From the IMG/VR virus record IMGVR_UViG_3300025030_000191, positions 1-44,736 of that record: DNA of 44,736 nt; one strand, given 5' to 3'. The notes below the pieces were generated by a model. That model had not been told where the DNA came from. It did no database searches and saw nothing but the letters and a program-made list of their open reading frames with translations. This document shows, one piece after another, positions 1 through 7,009 of this stretch. The position numbers and the translations under genes were made by a program. This DNA is from a virus. How positions within the stretch are numbered: the first letter of the stretch is position 1; each line of letters starts with the position of its first letter.

Positions 1-1315
1 TACGAGAAATTTTCAACTTGGATTTTACAGTGTAGTAAACATCCCAATGGTATAAATCACCATACCCAGGAAATGGGATATTATAATGCAAAGCTTTTGC
101 ACGCATATATGGAAAATCGAAACCTGTATTATGACATGGATAACCCTCTACAATATAAGTACCTGTAGAAGTTCCTAGACCACAAACCTCCATATTACCT
201 ACAGGAGTAATAGATACTATCTCCGTTTGCTCAACAATCGGCAGTATACCCAGCTTTTCTATGTCCAATTTAAAAAGTTTACTGGGCCTAATCTCCCCAA
301 GAAACTTTAATTTGTCCGCTTTTGAGCCTGTAATTGTAATAACATGCTGATCCCCATGTTGCGGATCATATTTTCTAGTTGTAAATTCATAACCTAAACG
401 TTCAAGTGCCTCACAATAACTATCATAGGTCGCCTTATTAACAACACTATTTTGGGAAGCATTTATCATGAGATTCCACTGTTCCATGTCTCTATCATCA
501 TGCTTAGCAGCTTGTGAAATACTACCCTCTCCATCAAAAAACCCAGAAACGTAACCAGCATCCTTCTCTTTTGACTCTTCCCATACGTCGAATACCTTTG
601 TTAGGGTATTTATTTTATTATTAAAATGCAGCAATTGGCCGGTGGTTCTCCATACCCAAGTCTTGTGACGTTGTACCAACCAGGGATGGTCCTCAGTAGC
701 AATAATGGTTTTTCCGTTTTTAAACTTAATTTCAAAAACAGGTTTTTCAACTGGGATATTGCCCACCACGGTACTTTTTCGAATAAGCCTATTCCGCCGC
801 CCCTCCACAGCTTCCTCATCAAAGCCTACAACCTCATCACCTGGAACAAGTTCTTCAACGTTTCTCCAAGTTAAGTCCGCCATTAGAATCTTATGTCCCG
901 GAGTTACGCAACTATAATATCCGACAATAATATCATAATTACTAAGGGCAGCCACAAACTCTTCAACAAGACGTCGATCCTGCGTACCATTAAACAACTC
1001 TTCTTTAGTAACTACTGCGCAATCATACCTTTTCTCACCCTTTGATTTAATTACCCAGGAAAGTACAGTACCAAAATCCGCGTTCAGGTTATCGGTTTCA
1101 ATATCAAAATAGCCGACCCGAGTGCCGGGAACCTTGTACCAGGGAATACCCGTCTTTTTCTCAAATTGTTTAGCGTCTAAACGCTCACCACCATTCTTGA
1201 TCTTAATAAGACCACGAGCAAAACAACTCTTGTGATCCGGCCAACGATGACGGTGAATACACGTAACATCTCCATAAGTCTCAATTACCTTTTGAATCTC
1301 ACTCTCAGAATACAT
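1..1315 (-). CDS. DEDD-family 3'-5' exonuclease / RNase H-like protein, intein-split, partial at left edge
   Basis: The reading frame starts at ATG 1315, five bases after TAAGGAG (1321-1327), and stays open to base 1 (438 codons). The N-extein (residues 1-135) carries the ExoI motif YFDIET, and removing the intein rebuilds the ExoII motif as VGYYS-TGFDFPYM. These are the first two metal-binding motifs of the DEDD exonuclease superfamily (DnaQ, PolB exonuclease domain, RNase_H_2/YprB group). ExoIII and the C-terminus lie outside the window, so the subtype and any fused polymerase domain cannot be judged. It is the most distal visible gene of the leftward replication operon, one base after the HTH gene. 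It probably trims DNA during replication or recombination; the phage polymerase has its own exonuclease domain. Recognition of the fold is confident; the precise substrate is unknown. Confidence 0.85.
   Translation of the reverse strand, partial: MYSESEIQKVIETYGDVTCIHRHRWPDHKSCFARGLIKIKNGGERLDAKQFEKKTGIPWYKVPGTRVGYFDIETDNLNADFGTVLSWVIKSKGEKRYDCAVVTKEELFNGTQDRRLVEEFVAALSNYDIIVGYYSCVTPGHKILMADLTWRNVEELVPGDEVVGFDEEAVEGRRNRLIRKSTVVGNIPVEKPVFEIKFKNGKTIIATEDHPWLVQRHKTWVWRTTGQLLHFNNKINTLTKVFDVWEESKEKDAGYVSGFFDGEGSISQAAKHDDRDMEQWNLMINASQNSVVNKATYDSYCEALERLGYEFTTRKYDPQHGDQHVITITGSKADKLKFLGEIRPSKLFKLDIEKLGILPIVEQTEIVSITPVGNMEVCGLGTSTGTYIVEGYPCHNTGFDFPYMRAKALHYNIPFPGYGDLYHWDVYYTVKSKLKISR
128..910 (-). 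mobile_element. Intein (261 aa) with LAGLIDADG-type endonuclease motif, inside the exonuclease ExoII motif
   Basis: In frame with the exonuclease, residues 136-396. It begins with Cys1 (TGC at 910-908; block A starts CVTPGHKILM), has a block B T-x-x-H motif (ATEDHPW), and ends with the block F/G signature YIVEGYPCHN followed by Thr as the +1 extein residue. The centre holds one clear LAGLIDADG-type motif, AGYVSGFFDGEGS; I see no second good copy, so the endonuclease may act as a dimer or be degenerate. The insertion separates GYYS from TGFDFPYM, with the catalytic Asp three residues after the junction, so splicing should be required for exonuclease activity. The splicing residues Cys1, block B His, penultimate His, Asn and +1 Thr are all intact. 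Confidence 0.9.
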
Positions 1316-1316
1316 A

Positions 1317-1775
1317 TTATCTCCTTACAACCTTATCCTTTAATGTTGATTGCATGTATTGCCTAGCAATCTCTACTTGTTCATCTGTTAAATTGTGATC
1401 TTCTTGTAGTCTACGAAGAAACTCATCATCACAAAAAATATAACCCGTATAATAAGATATTAAAGCACACAATGCCCTAAAACGAAATACTGCTGTTTTA
1501 TTTACAACTCCTAAACGTTTACCAACTTCTCGAAATGAAAATCCAGCACCAATTAAAGAGAGGAATTCCACATCTTTATTTTTTATTATACCAAGATTTA
1601 CCAATTCCGCTATCTTTTTCTCTATCAAGAGTAGATCATTATAAGAGTCTGAATCCAGATTGAATGCAGATTCATAGCTATCATGATCAGTATCTGCAAT
1701 ACTTTTTTCAGGTGAAGAAACAGCGTTATGAATCTCGTCACTTCTCCTAAGTAGGTACTCTATATACCAAGACAT
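1317..1775 (-). CDS. Helix-turn-helix regulator, sigma region 4-like
   Basis: 152 aa. The N-terminal 55 residues are acidic and low in complexity. Residues about 67-105 (VEFLSLIGAGFSFREVGKRL followed by a VVNKTAV recognition-helix-like stretch) form a helix-turn-helix like region 4 of sigma-70 family proteins or ArpU-type phage late regulators. No region 2 is visible, so it is not a full sigma factor. The start overlaps the stop of the upstream nuclease gene by one base (TAATG), and it ends one base before the exonuclease start. Its place at the distal end of the replication operon would suit a switch to late transcription, but that is inference. DNA binding is likely; the target is unknown. 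Confidence 0.6.
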   Translation of the reverse strand: MSWYIEYLLRRSDEIHNAVSSPEKSIADTDHDSYESAFNLDSDSYNDLLLIEKKIAELVNLGIIKNKDVEFLSLIGAGFSFREVGKRLGVVNKTAVFRFRALCALISYYTGYIFCDDEFLRRLQEDHNLTDEQVEIARQYMQSTLKDKVVRR

Positions 1776-2464
1776 TACTCACCCTCCCGCCTGCACATTT
1801 CATAATGAGCACAATTCTTACAGGCACCACTTATTCTACCAATACCATTATAACCAAATAACCCTTGTCGAATAAAACTTTTTGTTTTAATAATTCTAAT
1901 TACATCCGGAATAATAGAACTAAAAAGCTCTTCTTCTAACTGTTTATCATAATCAAACTTTACAATTCTACCCTTTGTAAGGGAAGCAAACCCTACAAAC
2001 TCAGCCGGAACACTGAACAATCTACGGAATGCATAGTTATAAATAATAAACTGCGGGTCGTTCGCAACAGAAAACGGTGTTGAGGCTGAAGTTTTCCAGT
2101 CTATAACCATTTTATTTTCCACACTTACACGATCCATTTTCCCTACTAAGAAAAGATCTTCTCCAATTTCGAGACGAAAATACTTTTCAACAAGATCATT
2201 TTCATTAAGAAGATAGTAAAAGTTTCCAAAGAAACTCTCTAACATTCTAACACATTTATCCTTCTCTGGACCTTGCAAATTTGTAAGGTTTACATATTCG
2301 TAAGCAGCTCTCTCATCCCGCCAGTAATCCTCGATCACCTTATGGACTACAGAACCTACTAATTGTTCTGTAGTTTGTATAGCTTGTTCCGGATAATTGA
2401 TTCTAAAATCAGCCCGTTTAGAACATACCAGAACATCTTTAATCATGGAAGCACTGATGTTCAT
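1775..2464 (-). CDS. PD-(D/E)XK nuclease, Cas4/RecB-like, with four-cysteine Fe-S signature
   Basis: 229 aa. Visible nuclease motifs are H41 in GSVVHKVIEDYW, D111 in LVGKMDRV, D122-W-K124 in VIDWKTS and a Q-x3-Y helix (QFIIYNY). Cys14 together with Cys215, Cys218 and Cys224 (GACKNCAHYEMC) reproduces the four-cysteine 4Fe-4S arrangement of Cas4, AddB and related phage nucleases. The length matches stand-alone Cas4-like proteins. No cas1, cas2 or CRISPR repeats are nearby, so a role in phage recombination or end processing with RecA and the resolvase is more likely than spacer acquisition. The start overlaps the upstream gene by 4 bp (ATGA). The gene also carries a near-copy of the control-region palindrome at 2270-2299. 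Confidence 0.85.
   Translation of the reverse strand: MNISASMIKDVLVCSKRADFRINYPEQAIQTTEQLVGSVVHKVIEDYWRDERAAYEYVNLTNLQGPEKDKCVRMLESFFGNFYYLLNENDLVEKYFRLEIGEDLFLVGKMDRVSVENKMVIDWKTSASTPFSVANDPQFIIYNYAFRRLFSVPAEFVGFASLTKGRIVKFDYDKQLEEELFSSIIPDVIRIIKTKSFIRQGLFGYNGIGRISGACKNCAHYEMCRREGE
2270..2299 (+). repeat. 30-bp dispersed repeat, copy inside the Cas4-like gene
   Basis: 27 of 30 bases equal 10057-10086. The palindromic core differs by one base (ACCTTG instead of ACCTTA), so the symmetry here is imperfect. It encodes part of residues about 56-65 of the nuclease. Confidence 0.7.
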
Positions 2465-2823
2465 ACCACACTTGCTCTAGCATTTGCACTATCAGTAATA
2501 TAAATATCAATCATCCCACGCATAACCTGGAAACGGAGCTTTGCTCCCTCTAGGGCGGCTTTTACTTCCGCTAATTTCATTCTTTTATCAAAAAGGTTTC
2601 CGTCTAAACCACGAATCTGATAGGTTGATTTTACTAGCTCCATAGACGGAGCCTTACCGTTGACAAAGTAATTTGGGTTGGTTGTGACTTCTGTGGTGGT
2701 CTTAGCCACTTCTTCATCAATCACAGCCTCCATCTTCTCTACCTTCTCATACAACTCACGAATTAAATCAGTAAGTTGCATCATATCATCAAAATCAGGT
2801 GGGGCAAATCGTTTATCTGACAT
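2461..2823 (-). CDS. Hypothetical phage protein
   Basis: 120 aa, not recognised. The N-terminal half is helical and charged (LTDLIRELYEKVEKMEAVID, coiled-coil-like). The middle holds NYFVNGKAPSMELVKSTYQI and the C-terminal half is another basic amphipathic helix (KMKLAEVKAALEGAKLRFQV-type pattern). No cysteine cluster, membrane segment or known catalytic motif is visible. It overlaps the nuclease gene downstream by 4 bp and the gene upstream by 11 bp, so it is translationally coupled within the replication operon, and a DNA-metabolism accessory role is possible. Confidence 0.7.
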   Translation of the reverse strand: MSDKRFAPPDFDDMMQLTDLIRELYEKVEKMEAVIDEEVAKTTTEVTTNPNYFVNGKAPSMELVKSTYQIRGLDGNLFDKRMKLAEVKAALEGAKLRFQVMRGMIDIYITDSANARASVV

Positions 2824-3220
2824 TGCTATTAACTTCCTTTTGTATTTTTTCTAATTCTCGGCAATTTTTATATGCCTGTAAAAATAATTTATTATCCATA
2901 ATAGAACTGATGGTAAAGACTACGGATCGAGTATAAGACATATCTCCACCCAGAGTGCGGTACATCTGCCACATATCCACATCCAATTCCCGCTCCCATC
3001 CTGGGAACGAAAAATATTTCTTTACTACGTCATCTACATACTCTACCTCAGCAGCTATGGTATCTGCAACCATCTGATTAGTTTGCCCGCTTGCTACCCG
3101 TTCAAGGATATCTAATACAGCATACTTTTCAACCACATCAGCCCGGATACCAAAGTTTTTCTGGTAAAGAAAAAGAAAATAATCCCATAAAGTTTCGTAT
3201 TTAGTCATCTTCTTCACCAT
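2813..3220 (-). CDS. Hypothetical protein, possible HTH-type DNA-binding protein
   Basis: 135 aa, not recognised. It is largely alpha-helical and aromatic-rich (YETLWDYFLFLYQKNFG), with a stretch TNQMVADTIAAEVEYVDDVV that could be a helix-turn-helix. It may instead begin at the internal ATG at 3208 (MTKYETLW), which has GGTGAAG just upstream, whereas the 3220 ATG has no clear ribosome binding site. Either start overlaps the resolvase-like gene upstream. Function unknown. Confidence 0.65.
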   Translation of the reverse strand: MVKKMTKYETLWDYFLFLYQKNFGIRADVVEKYAVLDILERVASGQTNQMVADTIAAEVEYVDDVVKKYFSFPGWERELDVDMWQMYRTLGGDMSYTRSVVFTISSIMDNKLFLQAYKNCRELEKIQKEVNSNVR

Positions 3221-3614
3221 TAATCATAGTGATGTAATTCATAATTTCAATAAAATCCTCCAGGGAAAGAACAACAAAATGTTTTACCCCGGATCGAGCA
3301 TCACTAAACTTACAGAATAAAGCCGGAAGAGATTGGGTGTTAGCAGCCTCTTCATGGATTTTATCAATCCACTCCTTTTTTACGGTTAATTGTTTTGATC
3401 CCCCATACCCAACTTTTGCTTCGCCCCGAATCTTTTTAGGGAACCCCGCAATCTTTCCACTAATATCCCCGGTGAGTAGACCTTCTCCCATAATTGTTCC
3501 TATTGCACCACTTCCAGGAATTCTTTTGAATGTAGCTTTATCTAAATGTTTATTTAGAAGATCCACTACGAGATTCTCCCAAGCAGTCCCTTTAACTTTA
3601 GCCCGGTTCACCAT
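3201..3614 (-). CDS. Holliday-junction-resolvase-like PD-(D/E)XK nuclease
   Basis: 137 aa. The layout matches archaeal Hjc-type and phage resolvases: KGTAWENLVVDLL with Glu13 in helix 1, RIPGSGAIG, then LLTGDIS with Asp50, and GEAKVGYG with Glu65-x-Lys67. Together these form the E...D...E-x-K active site of the restriction-endonuclease fold. Length (about 130-150 aa) is normal for the family. It lies directly downstream of the dnaB-like helicase gene and upstream of a Cas4-like nuclease, as expected for an enzyme that resolves branched replication or recombination DNA before packaging. Cleavage specificity cannot be read from sequence. Confidence 0.75.
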   Translation of the reverse strand: MVNRAKVKGTAWENLVVDLLNKHLDKATFKRIPGSGAIGTIMGEGLLTGDISGKIAGFPKKIRGEAKVGYGGSKQLTVKKEWIDKIHEEAANTQSLPALFCKFSDARSGVKHFVVLSLEDFIEIMNYITMINGEEDD

Positions 3615-3617
3615 TCT

Positions 3618-4901
3618 CTAGTCCTCATAAATAATATTACTTTCATCAATGAATTTCAACATAACAGTTCCTACTGGTCCATTACGTTGTTTTCGGATAA
3701 TATTTTCAATGATACCCTTATGCTTACTCTCACGATTATAATACTCATCTCGGTAAAGCATAATCACATTATCCGCATCTTCTTCGAGATTACCACTCTG
3801 ACGTAAATCCGCAAGAGTTGGCCGTTTATCATCCCTGGATTCTAGTGAGCGGTTTAATTGTGATACAACCACACTAGTAATTCCCAACTCATTAGCTAAA
3901 AGCTTTACGCCACGAGAGATCCTCCCCAACTCATGGGTTGCTTCTGTACTACGTTCAGCCATCAACTGAATATAATCAAGGTAGGTAACAGACAGGTCGT
4001 TATTTTTCTTTAGTTTCCTAACAGTAGATGTGTAGTAGTCAATATCGGCGGAGTAGTTTGAGTCTACAACAATCTTTAAATCTCTTAGACGCTTAGTAGC
4101 TTCAAAAATAGCATCTACTTCTTTTTGATTAAGATTGCCAAAACGAATTTTACTAATTGAAATACCAGTCTCTATAGCAAGCATACGTTCGATCAAAACT
4201 TTTTTTGGCATCTCTAGTGAGAAGATCGCAACAGAGCTACCAGCTTTTGCTGTTTTTAATGCCGAGTTGCAAATCCATGCGCTCTTTCCCATCGAGGACC
4301 TTGCGGCGACAATCCAAACCTCGCCTTTTCCAAAACCGCCCGTAGTCAAATCTAAACTCTGAAAACCAGTAGTCAGACCGGGCATTTTTCCACCGGCAGC
4401 AACCCGCTCCTGGATATCTCCATAAGCAGCGGTTAGGATATCACTAAAATCTGTTAGATCTTCTTTACCATGTGCTGTAGCTAAATTATCCAGAGTACGG
4501 CGAATTTGTGACAGTGCTAAATCTACCCCACCAGCTTGTACAGTATTTTGTGCATCTGTAGCAGCTTGGATTAGTGATCTTCCGCGATAAGAATCAATAA
4601 CTAAATTCTCATAGAAACTAATATTATCTTCTGGATAAGAAGCATTATATAAGTAAGTAAGTAATTGTTCTCCACCAACCTGTGGGAGCATCCCCGTACT
4701 TTCCATGTAACTTCTCAAGATCGGAAAAGAAGCTGCATTCCCGTCTGCATTAAGATCTGCTATGGATTGGAAAATCATCTCGTAATTCTTAGTTGCAAAC
4801 ATTCCATGCCGTAACCCAGTAAGTTCATAATACTTACTGGGATTCTTTAGTATAATGCTTAGAACAGCGATTTCAGCGTCGTGATTAAAAAGCTCACTCA
4901 T
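3618..4901 (-). CDS. dnaB: Replicative DNA helicase, DnaB family
   Basis: 427 aa. The N-terminal domain (HDAEIAVLSIILKNP, residues 7-21) is typical of DnaB. The RecA-like motor has Walker A ARSSMGKSAW at about residues 200-209, a FSLEMPKK motif, Walker B LSVTYLDYIQLM at about 305-316, the sensor stretch ITSVVVSQLNRSLE, and DLRQSGNLEEDADNVIMLYR before the C-terminus. It unwinds duplex DNA 5' to 3' at the phage fork. It is slightly shorter than E. coli DnaB (471 aa) but complete. It overlaps the small upstream gene by 8 bp, so the two products are made together. I see no intein here, although DnaB is a common intein host. Confidence 0.97.
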   Translation of the reverse strand: MSELFNHDAEIAVLSIILKNPSKYYELTGLRHGMFATKNYEMIFQSIADLNADGNAASFPILRSYMESTGMLPQVGGEQLLTYLYNASYPEDNISFYENLVIDSYRGRSLIQAATDAQNTVQAGGVDLALSQIRRTLDNLATAHGKEDLTDFSDILTAAYGDIQERVAAGGKMPGLTTGFQSLDLTTGGFGKGEVWIVAARSSMGKSAWICNSALKTAKAGSSVAIFSLEMPKKVLIERMLAIETGISISKIRFGNLNQKEVDAIFEATKRLRDLKIVVDSNYSADIDYYTSTVRKLKKNNDLSVTYLDYIQLMAERSTEATHELGRISRGVKLLANELGITSVVVSQLNRSLESRDDKRPTLADLRQSGNLEEDADNVIMLYRDEYYNRESKHKGIIENIIRKQRNGPVGTVMLKFIDESNIIYED

Positions 4902-5259
4902 CTAAATTCCTCATGAATACCTTTTTATTTTTACCGAGGTCTTTTCTTTGTTTGTTGATAAAATCTTCCAGGGTTTCTTGCGGATATGCTTTCATTTTCT
5001 CTAAGCGTTTCTTAGCAAAGTAAGAAAGAAGCCCTGCTGGATTTCCTGGACGAACATTATCCATATCTGCTACATCTAGCACTGAAAAATAAATTAACCT
5101 AGCTCCATAGATTTTAACTAACTTAGAGAAAATACCCATCAGTTTTCCATCTATGTTTGTATCAGTTAGCTCACCAAACATTCTGGCTAAGTGGGTACCT
5201 GCCCGACTAGGTTCATTCTCAAGTAAATCAGCATATTTAGCTGCGAGTCCATCGTCCAT
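4894..5259 (-). CDS. Hypothetical protein, candidate helicase loader or replication initiator fragment
   Basis: 121 aa, helical, not firmly recognised. The C-terminal half (NPAGLLSYFAKKRLEKMKAY) resembles the NPxGYL-type segments of DnaD-like and phage replisome-organiser proteins, but the likeness is short. It ends 8 bp inside the dnaB gene and its start lies inside the preceding small gene. Phage helicase loaders are commonly encoded next to their helicase, so loader is the best contextual guess; the sequence alone does not prove it. No ATPase motif is visible, so it is not a DnaC/AAA+ type loader. Confidence 0.65.
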   Translation of the reverse strand: MDDGLAAKYADLLENEPSRAGTHLARMFGELTDTNIDGKLMGIFSKLVKIYGARLIYFSVLDVADMDNVRPGNPAGLLSYFAKKRLEKMKAYPQETLEDFINKQRKDLGKNKKVFMRNLDE

Positions 5260-5452
5260 TTGTCCACCATTCTCCGCTATCCCAATAGATTGAAATTAAA
5301 TTTAACTCCGCTTCCCAGTATAATCCAATACTGAATGTTTGTAAATCACCAGTACCTGGATGGAATGACCAAGTAATACAAACAAATGACAACAACCAGA
5401 TACTTTTAAACGGCGATTTAAAATCCGCAGAATATATTTTATACAGGTTCAC
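5237..5452 (-). CDS. Small tryptophan-rich hypothetical protein
   Basis: 71 aa, with seven tryptophans, many in the C-terminal WEAELNLISIYWDSGEWWTN region. The N-terminal third has a hydrophobic run (SIWLLSFVCITWSF) that is too short and polar-flanked to call a membrane segment. It overlaps the gene upstream by 4 bp (ATGA) and the gene downstream by 23 bp; this coupled spacing is the main reason to believe it. Function unknown. Confidence 0.5.
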   Translation of the reverse strand: MNLYKIYSADFKSPFKSIWLLSFVCITWSFHPGTGDLQTFSIGLYWEAELNLISIYWDSGEWWTNGRWTRS

Positions 5453-5712
5453 AACCGAACCCTTACAGAAACGGGCTGCTCTTTTTGTGCTTCCTTCTGT
5501 ATCTCAATAAATGCGGGGTGGTCATATCGCCCTTTTCGAGCAGCATCCCACTCGGAGAAATCACTAACACCTAGATCTGTTAACATCTTAATTAAAACCG
5601 GGATTGCCCAGTAATGGTTTAAAATTGTATGCAGATTGCTCGAGTTGATCTTAACCTTACTTACAGAACCAACCTCAATCACAATTGAGTCATCTTTTAT
5701 AACCGTATTCAT
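5449..5712 (-). CDS. Hypothetical phage protein
   Basis: 87 aa, not recognised. It starts with a beta-rich segment (DDSIVIEVGSVSKVKINSSN), then an amphipathic helix (LNHYWAIPVLIKMLTDLG) and a polar tail. ATG 5712 is preceded by an AGAAGGAT ribosome binding site, and the stop overlaps the next small gene by 4 bp. A 110-bp gap separates it from the ssDNA-binding protein gene, so it starts a new coupled block that runs through dnaB and onward. Confidence 0.6.
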   Translation of the reverse strand: MNTVIKDDSIVIEVGSVSKVKINSSNLHTILNHYWAIPVLIKMLTDLGVSDFSEWDAARKGRYDHPAFIEIQKEAQKEQPVSVRVRL

Positions 5713-5822
5713 GTTTATCCTTCTTTCAAGTATTTCGTGGGGTACTGATTTGCACAGTTTTCTTACTACCTTTCCCGCAGCAGCGGTAGGATACGCCTTT
5801 TACGCTCCCACTTACTTCTTAT

Positions 5823-6641
5823 TTAGCTACCAAACAGATCCGAAATAGCGTCTTGAATGTCAGACTCTACTTCCTTTGATACTTTCTCAACCTTCGGAAG
5901 ATCGCTTTGCTTTTCTTCACGACGGGAGAGGAAGATATCCCGCAACTGAGCACCGTTGACCAGATCACCAAGTTCCTGAGCAGTAAGCCGAATGGTTGCA
6001 GTTTCCAAATCCCACAACTTATACTCACCGTCCAGAATATCCCGATTCGTTGAGGCCATCGGGGTAATGGCAGTCTTGCCATTAGCACTCTTAGTTACCA
6101 GCCAATTTACATCAAAGTTATTGAGACCAATAATATCGTTATTATCATCAAGAGTAGAGTTGTGCAGAGCGAACAAAACGTCTGCATTACTCTGACTGAT
6201 CCCAAGAATCTTAACTTTGTTAGACTTGGTAACAGGAACCTCAGCTACCATAACATTACACTTGTAGCACATCGGGGAGAACTTCCCATCTGCACCACGC
6301 TTTACTTCGGCACCACAGCCCGGGCACACTTTAACCTGAGTACGATCCAAAACATTCATCAAGAAGCGAGTCTGACGAGACATGAATCCCTTCTGCTTAT
6401 TATAGTCATGAGGAAACTCGACCATCAGGCGTTTGTTTGTCTTACAAATCGGGCAATCCTCACCGGGACAAGCAATCGTCAGCTTACGATCAGGGATGTA
6501 GTGAATAAAAACCTTGTGTGGGGTAGCCAACACACGTGTAGTGTGCTGTCCAACCGATAAAGTCAAATACTCCGGTTTTTCAAAAGTTGACCGAGGTTGC
6601 TCTTTCTTCTCAAAAATTGAAACATCAAAATCAGCGCCCAT
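5823..6641 (-). CDS. Single-stranded DNA-binding protein, gp32-like, with two zinc-binding cysteine clusters
   Basis: 272 aa. Early beta-rich segments (YLTLSVGQHTTRVLATPHKV, FIHYIPDRKLTIACPG) fit an OB-fold. A first cysteine group, C58, C63 and C66 (CPGEDCPIC), and a second, C106, C109, C125 and C128 (CPGCG...CYKC), look like zinc sites. The C-terminal 40 residues are acidic and helical (ESDIQDAISDLFGS), like the partner-binding tails of T4 gp32 and bacterial SSB. It should coat ssDNA at the fork and work with the polymerase, RecA and DnaB encoded beside it. Assignment rests on the architecture (OB-like core, zinc, acidic tail) and position. Confidence 0.75.
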   Translation of the reverse strand: MGADFDVSIFEKKEQPRSTFEKPEYLTLSVGQHTTRVLATPHKVFIHYIPDRKLTIACPGEDCPICKTNKRLMVEFPHDYNKQKGFMSRQTRFLMNVLDRTQVKVCPGCGAEVKRGADGKFSPMCYKCNVMVAEVPVTKSNKVKILGISQSNADVLFALHNSTLDDNNDIIGLNNFDVNWLVTKSANGKTAITPMASTNRDILDGEYKLWDLETATIRLTAQELGDLVNGAQLRDIFLSRREEKQSDLPKVEKVSKEVESDIQDAISDLFGS

Positions 6642-6642
6642 A

Positions 6643-6948
6643 TTATTCTTCTCCTGTAGTCTTTAGGTGTCCATTAAGGACTTGTTTTAATTCATCAAAT
6701 GTTTGTACCTTTGATTTTTCCAAAGCAGCGATCACATCTTCTGATGCAAGACCGGCGGTTTGTTTTACCAAAGATATATATCTCTGAAAACTTATCTCGG
6801 TTGTCAGTAACTGCAAATATCGAATTCGATCAATCACTTCTGGATTGAAAGCGATATCTGCGGGAATCTGGGTAATCTCTTCCCCAAATTCTATATTCTT
6901 ATAATCTCCGAGCCAATACAATCTTTTCACTCTTAGTGTTCTCTCCAT
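6643..6948 (-). CDS. Hypothetical phage protein
   Basis: 101 aa, not recognised. It opens with a short beta strand block (RTLRVKRLYWLGDYKNIEFG) followed by helices (EVIDRIRYLQLLTTEISFQR). The last 40 residues look like a small helical domain (LASEDVIAALEKSKVQTFDE). It sits one base upstream of the ssDNA-binding protein gene and has a good AGGAG six bases before ATG 6948. A replication accessory role is possible by context only. Confidence 0.65.
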   Translation of the reverse strand: MERTLRVKRLYWLGDYKNIEFGEEITQIPADIAFNPEVIDRIRYLQLLTTEISFQRYISLVKQTAGLASEDVIAALEKSKVQTFDELKQVLNGHLKTTGEE

Positions 6949-6971
6949 ATCATCTCCTATAGTATAAATTT

Positions 6972-6985
6972 ACCCCATTTGGGGT
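6972..6985. other. Small stem-loop between recA-like gene and the next gene
   Basis: ACCCC-ATTT-GGGGT gives a 5-bp stem with a 4-base loop in the 61-bp gap. A T-rich run (TTTTACTTTATTT) follows only on the plus strand, while transcription here runs leftward, where the stem is followed by AAATTTATACT. It is therefore unlikely to end the leftward transcript. It might protect or process the mRNA, or stop stray plus-strand transcripts. Confidence 0.3.
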
Positions 6986-7009
6986 TTTACTTTATTTATT
7001 ATTCAGTTA

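Noticed and set aside
610-917. Short open frames on both strands within the left 1 kb
   Set aside because: They overlap the intein part of the exonuclease frame, which continues from 1315 to 1 with clear motifs.
1775-2464. Cas4-like nuclease as part of a CRISPR adaptation system
   Set aside because: No Cas1, Cas2 or repeat arrays are seen; the neighbours are replication and recombination genes.
6972-6988. Terminator for the leftward recA transcript
   Set aside because: The T-rich run follows the stem only on the plus strand, opposite to transcription.
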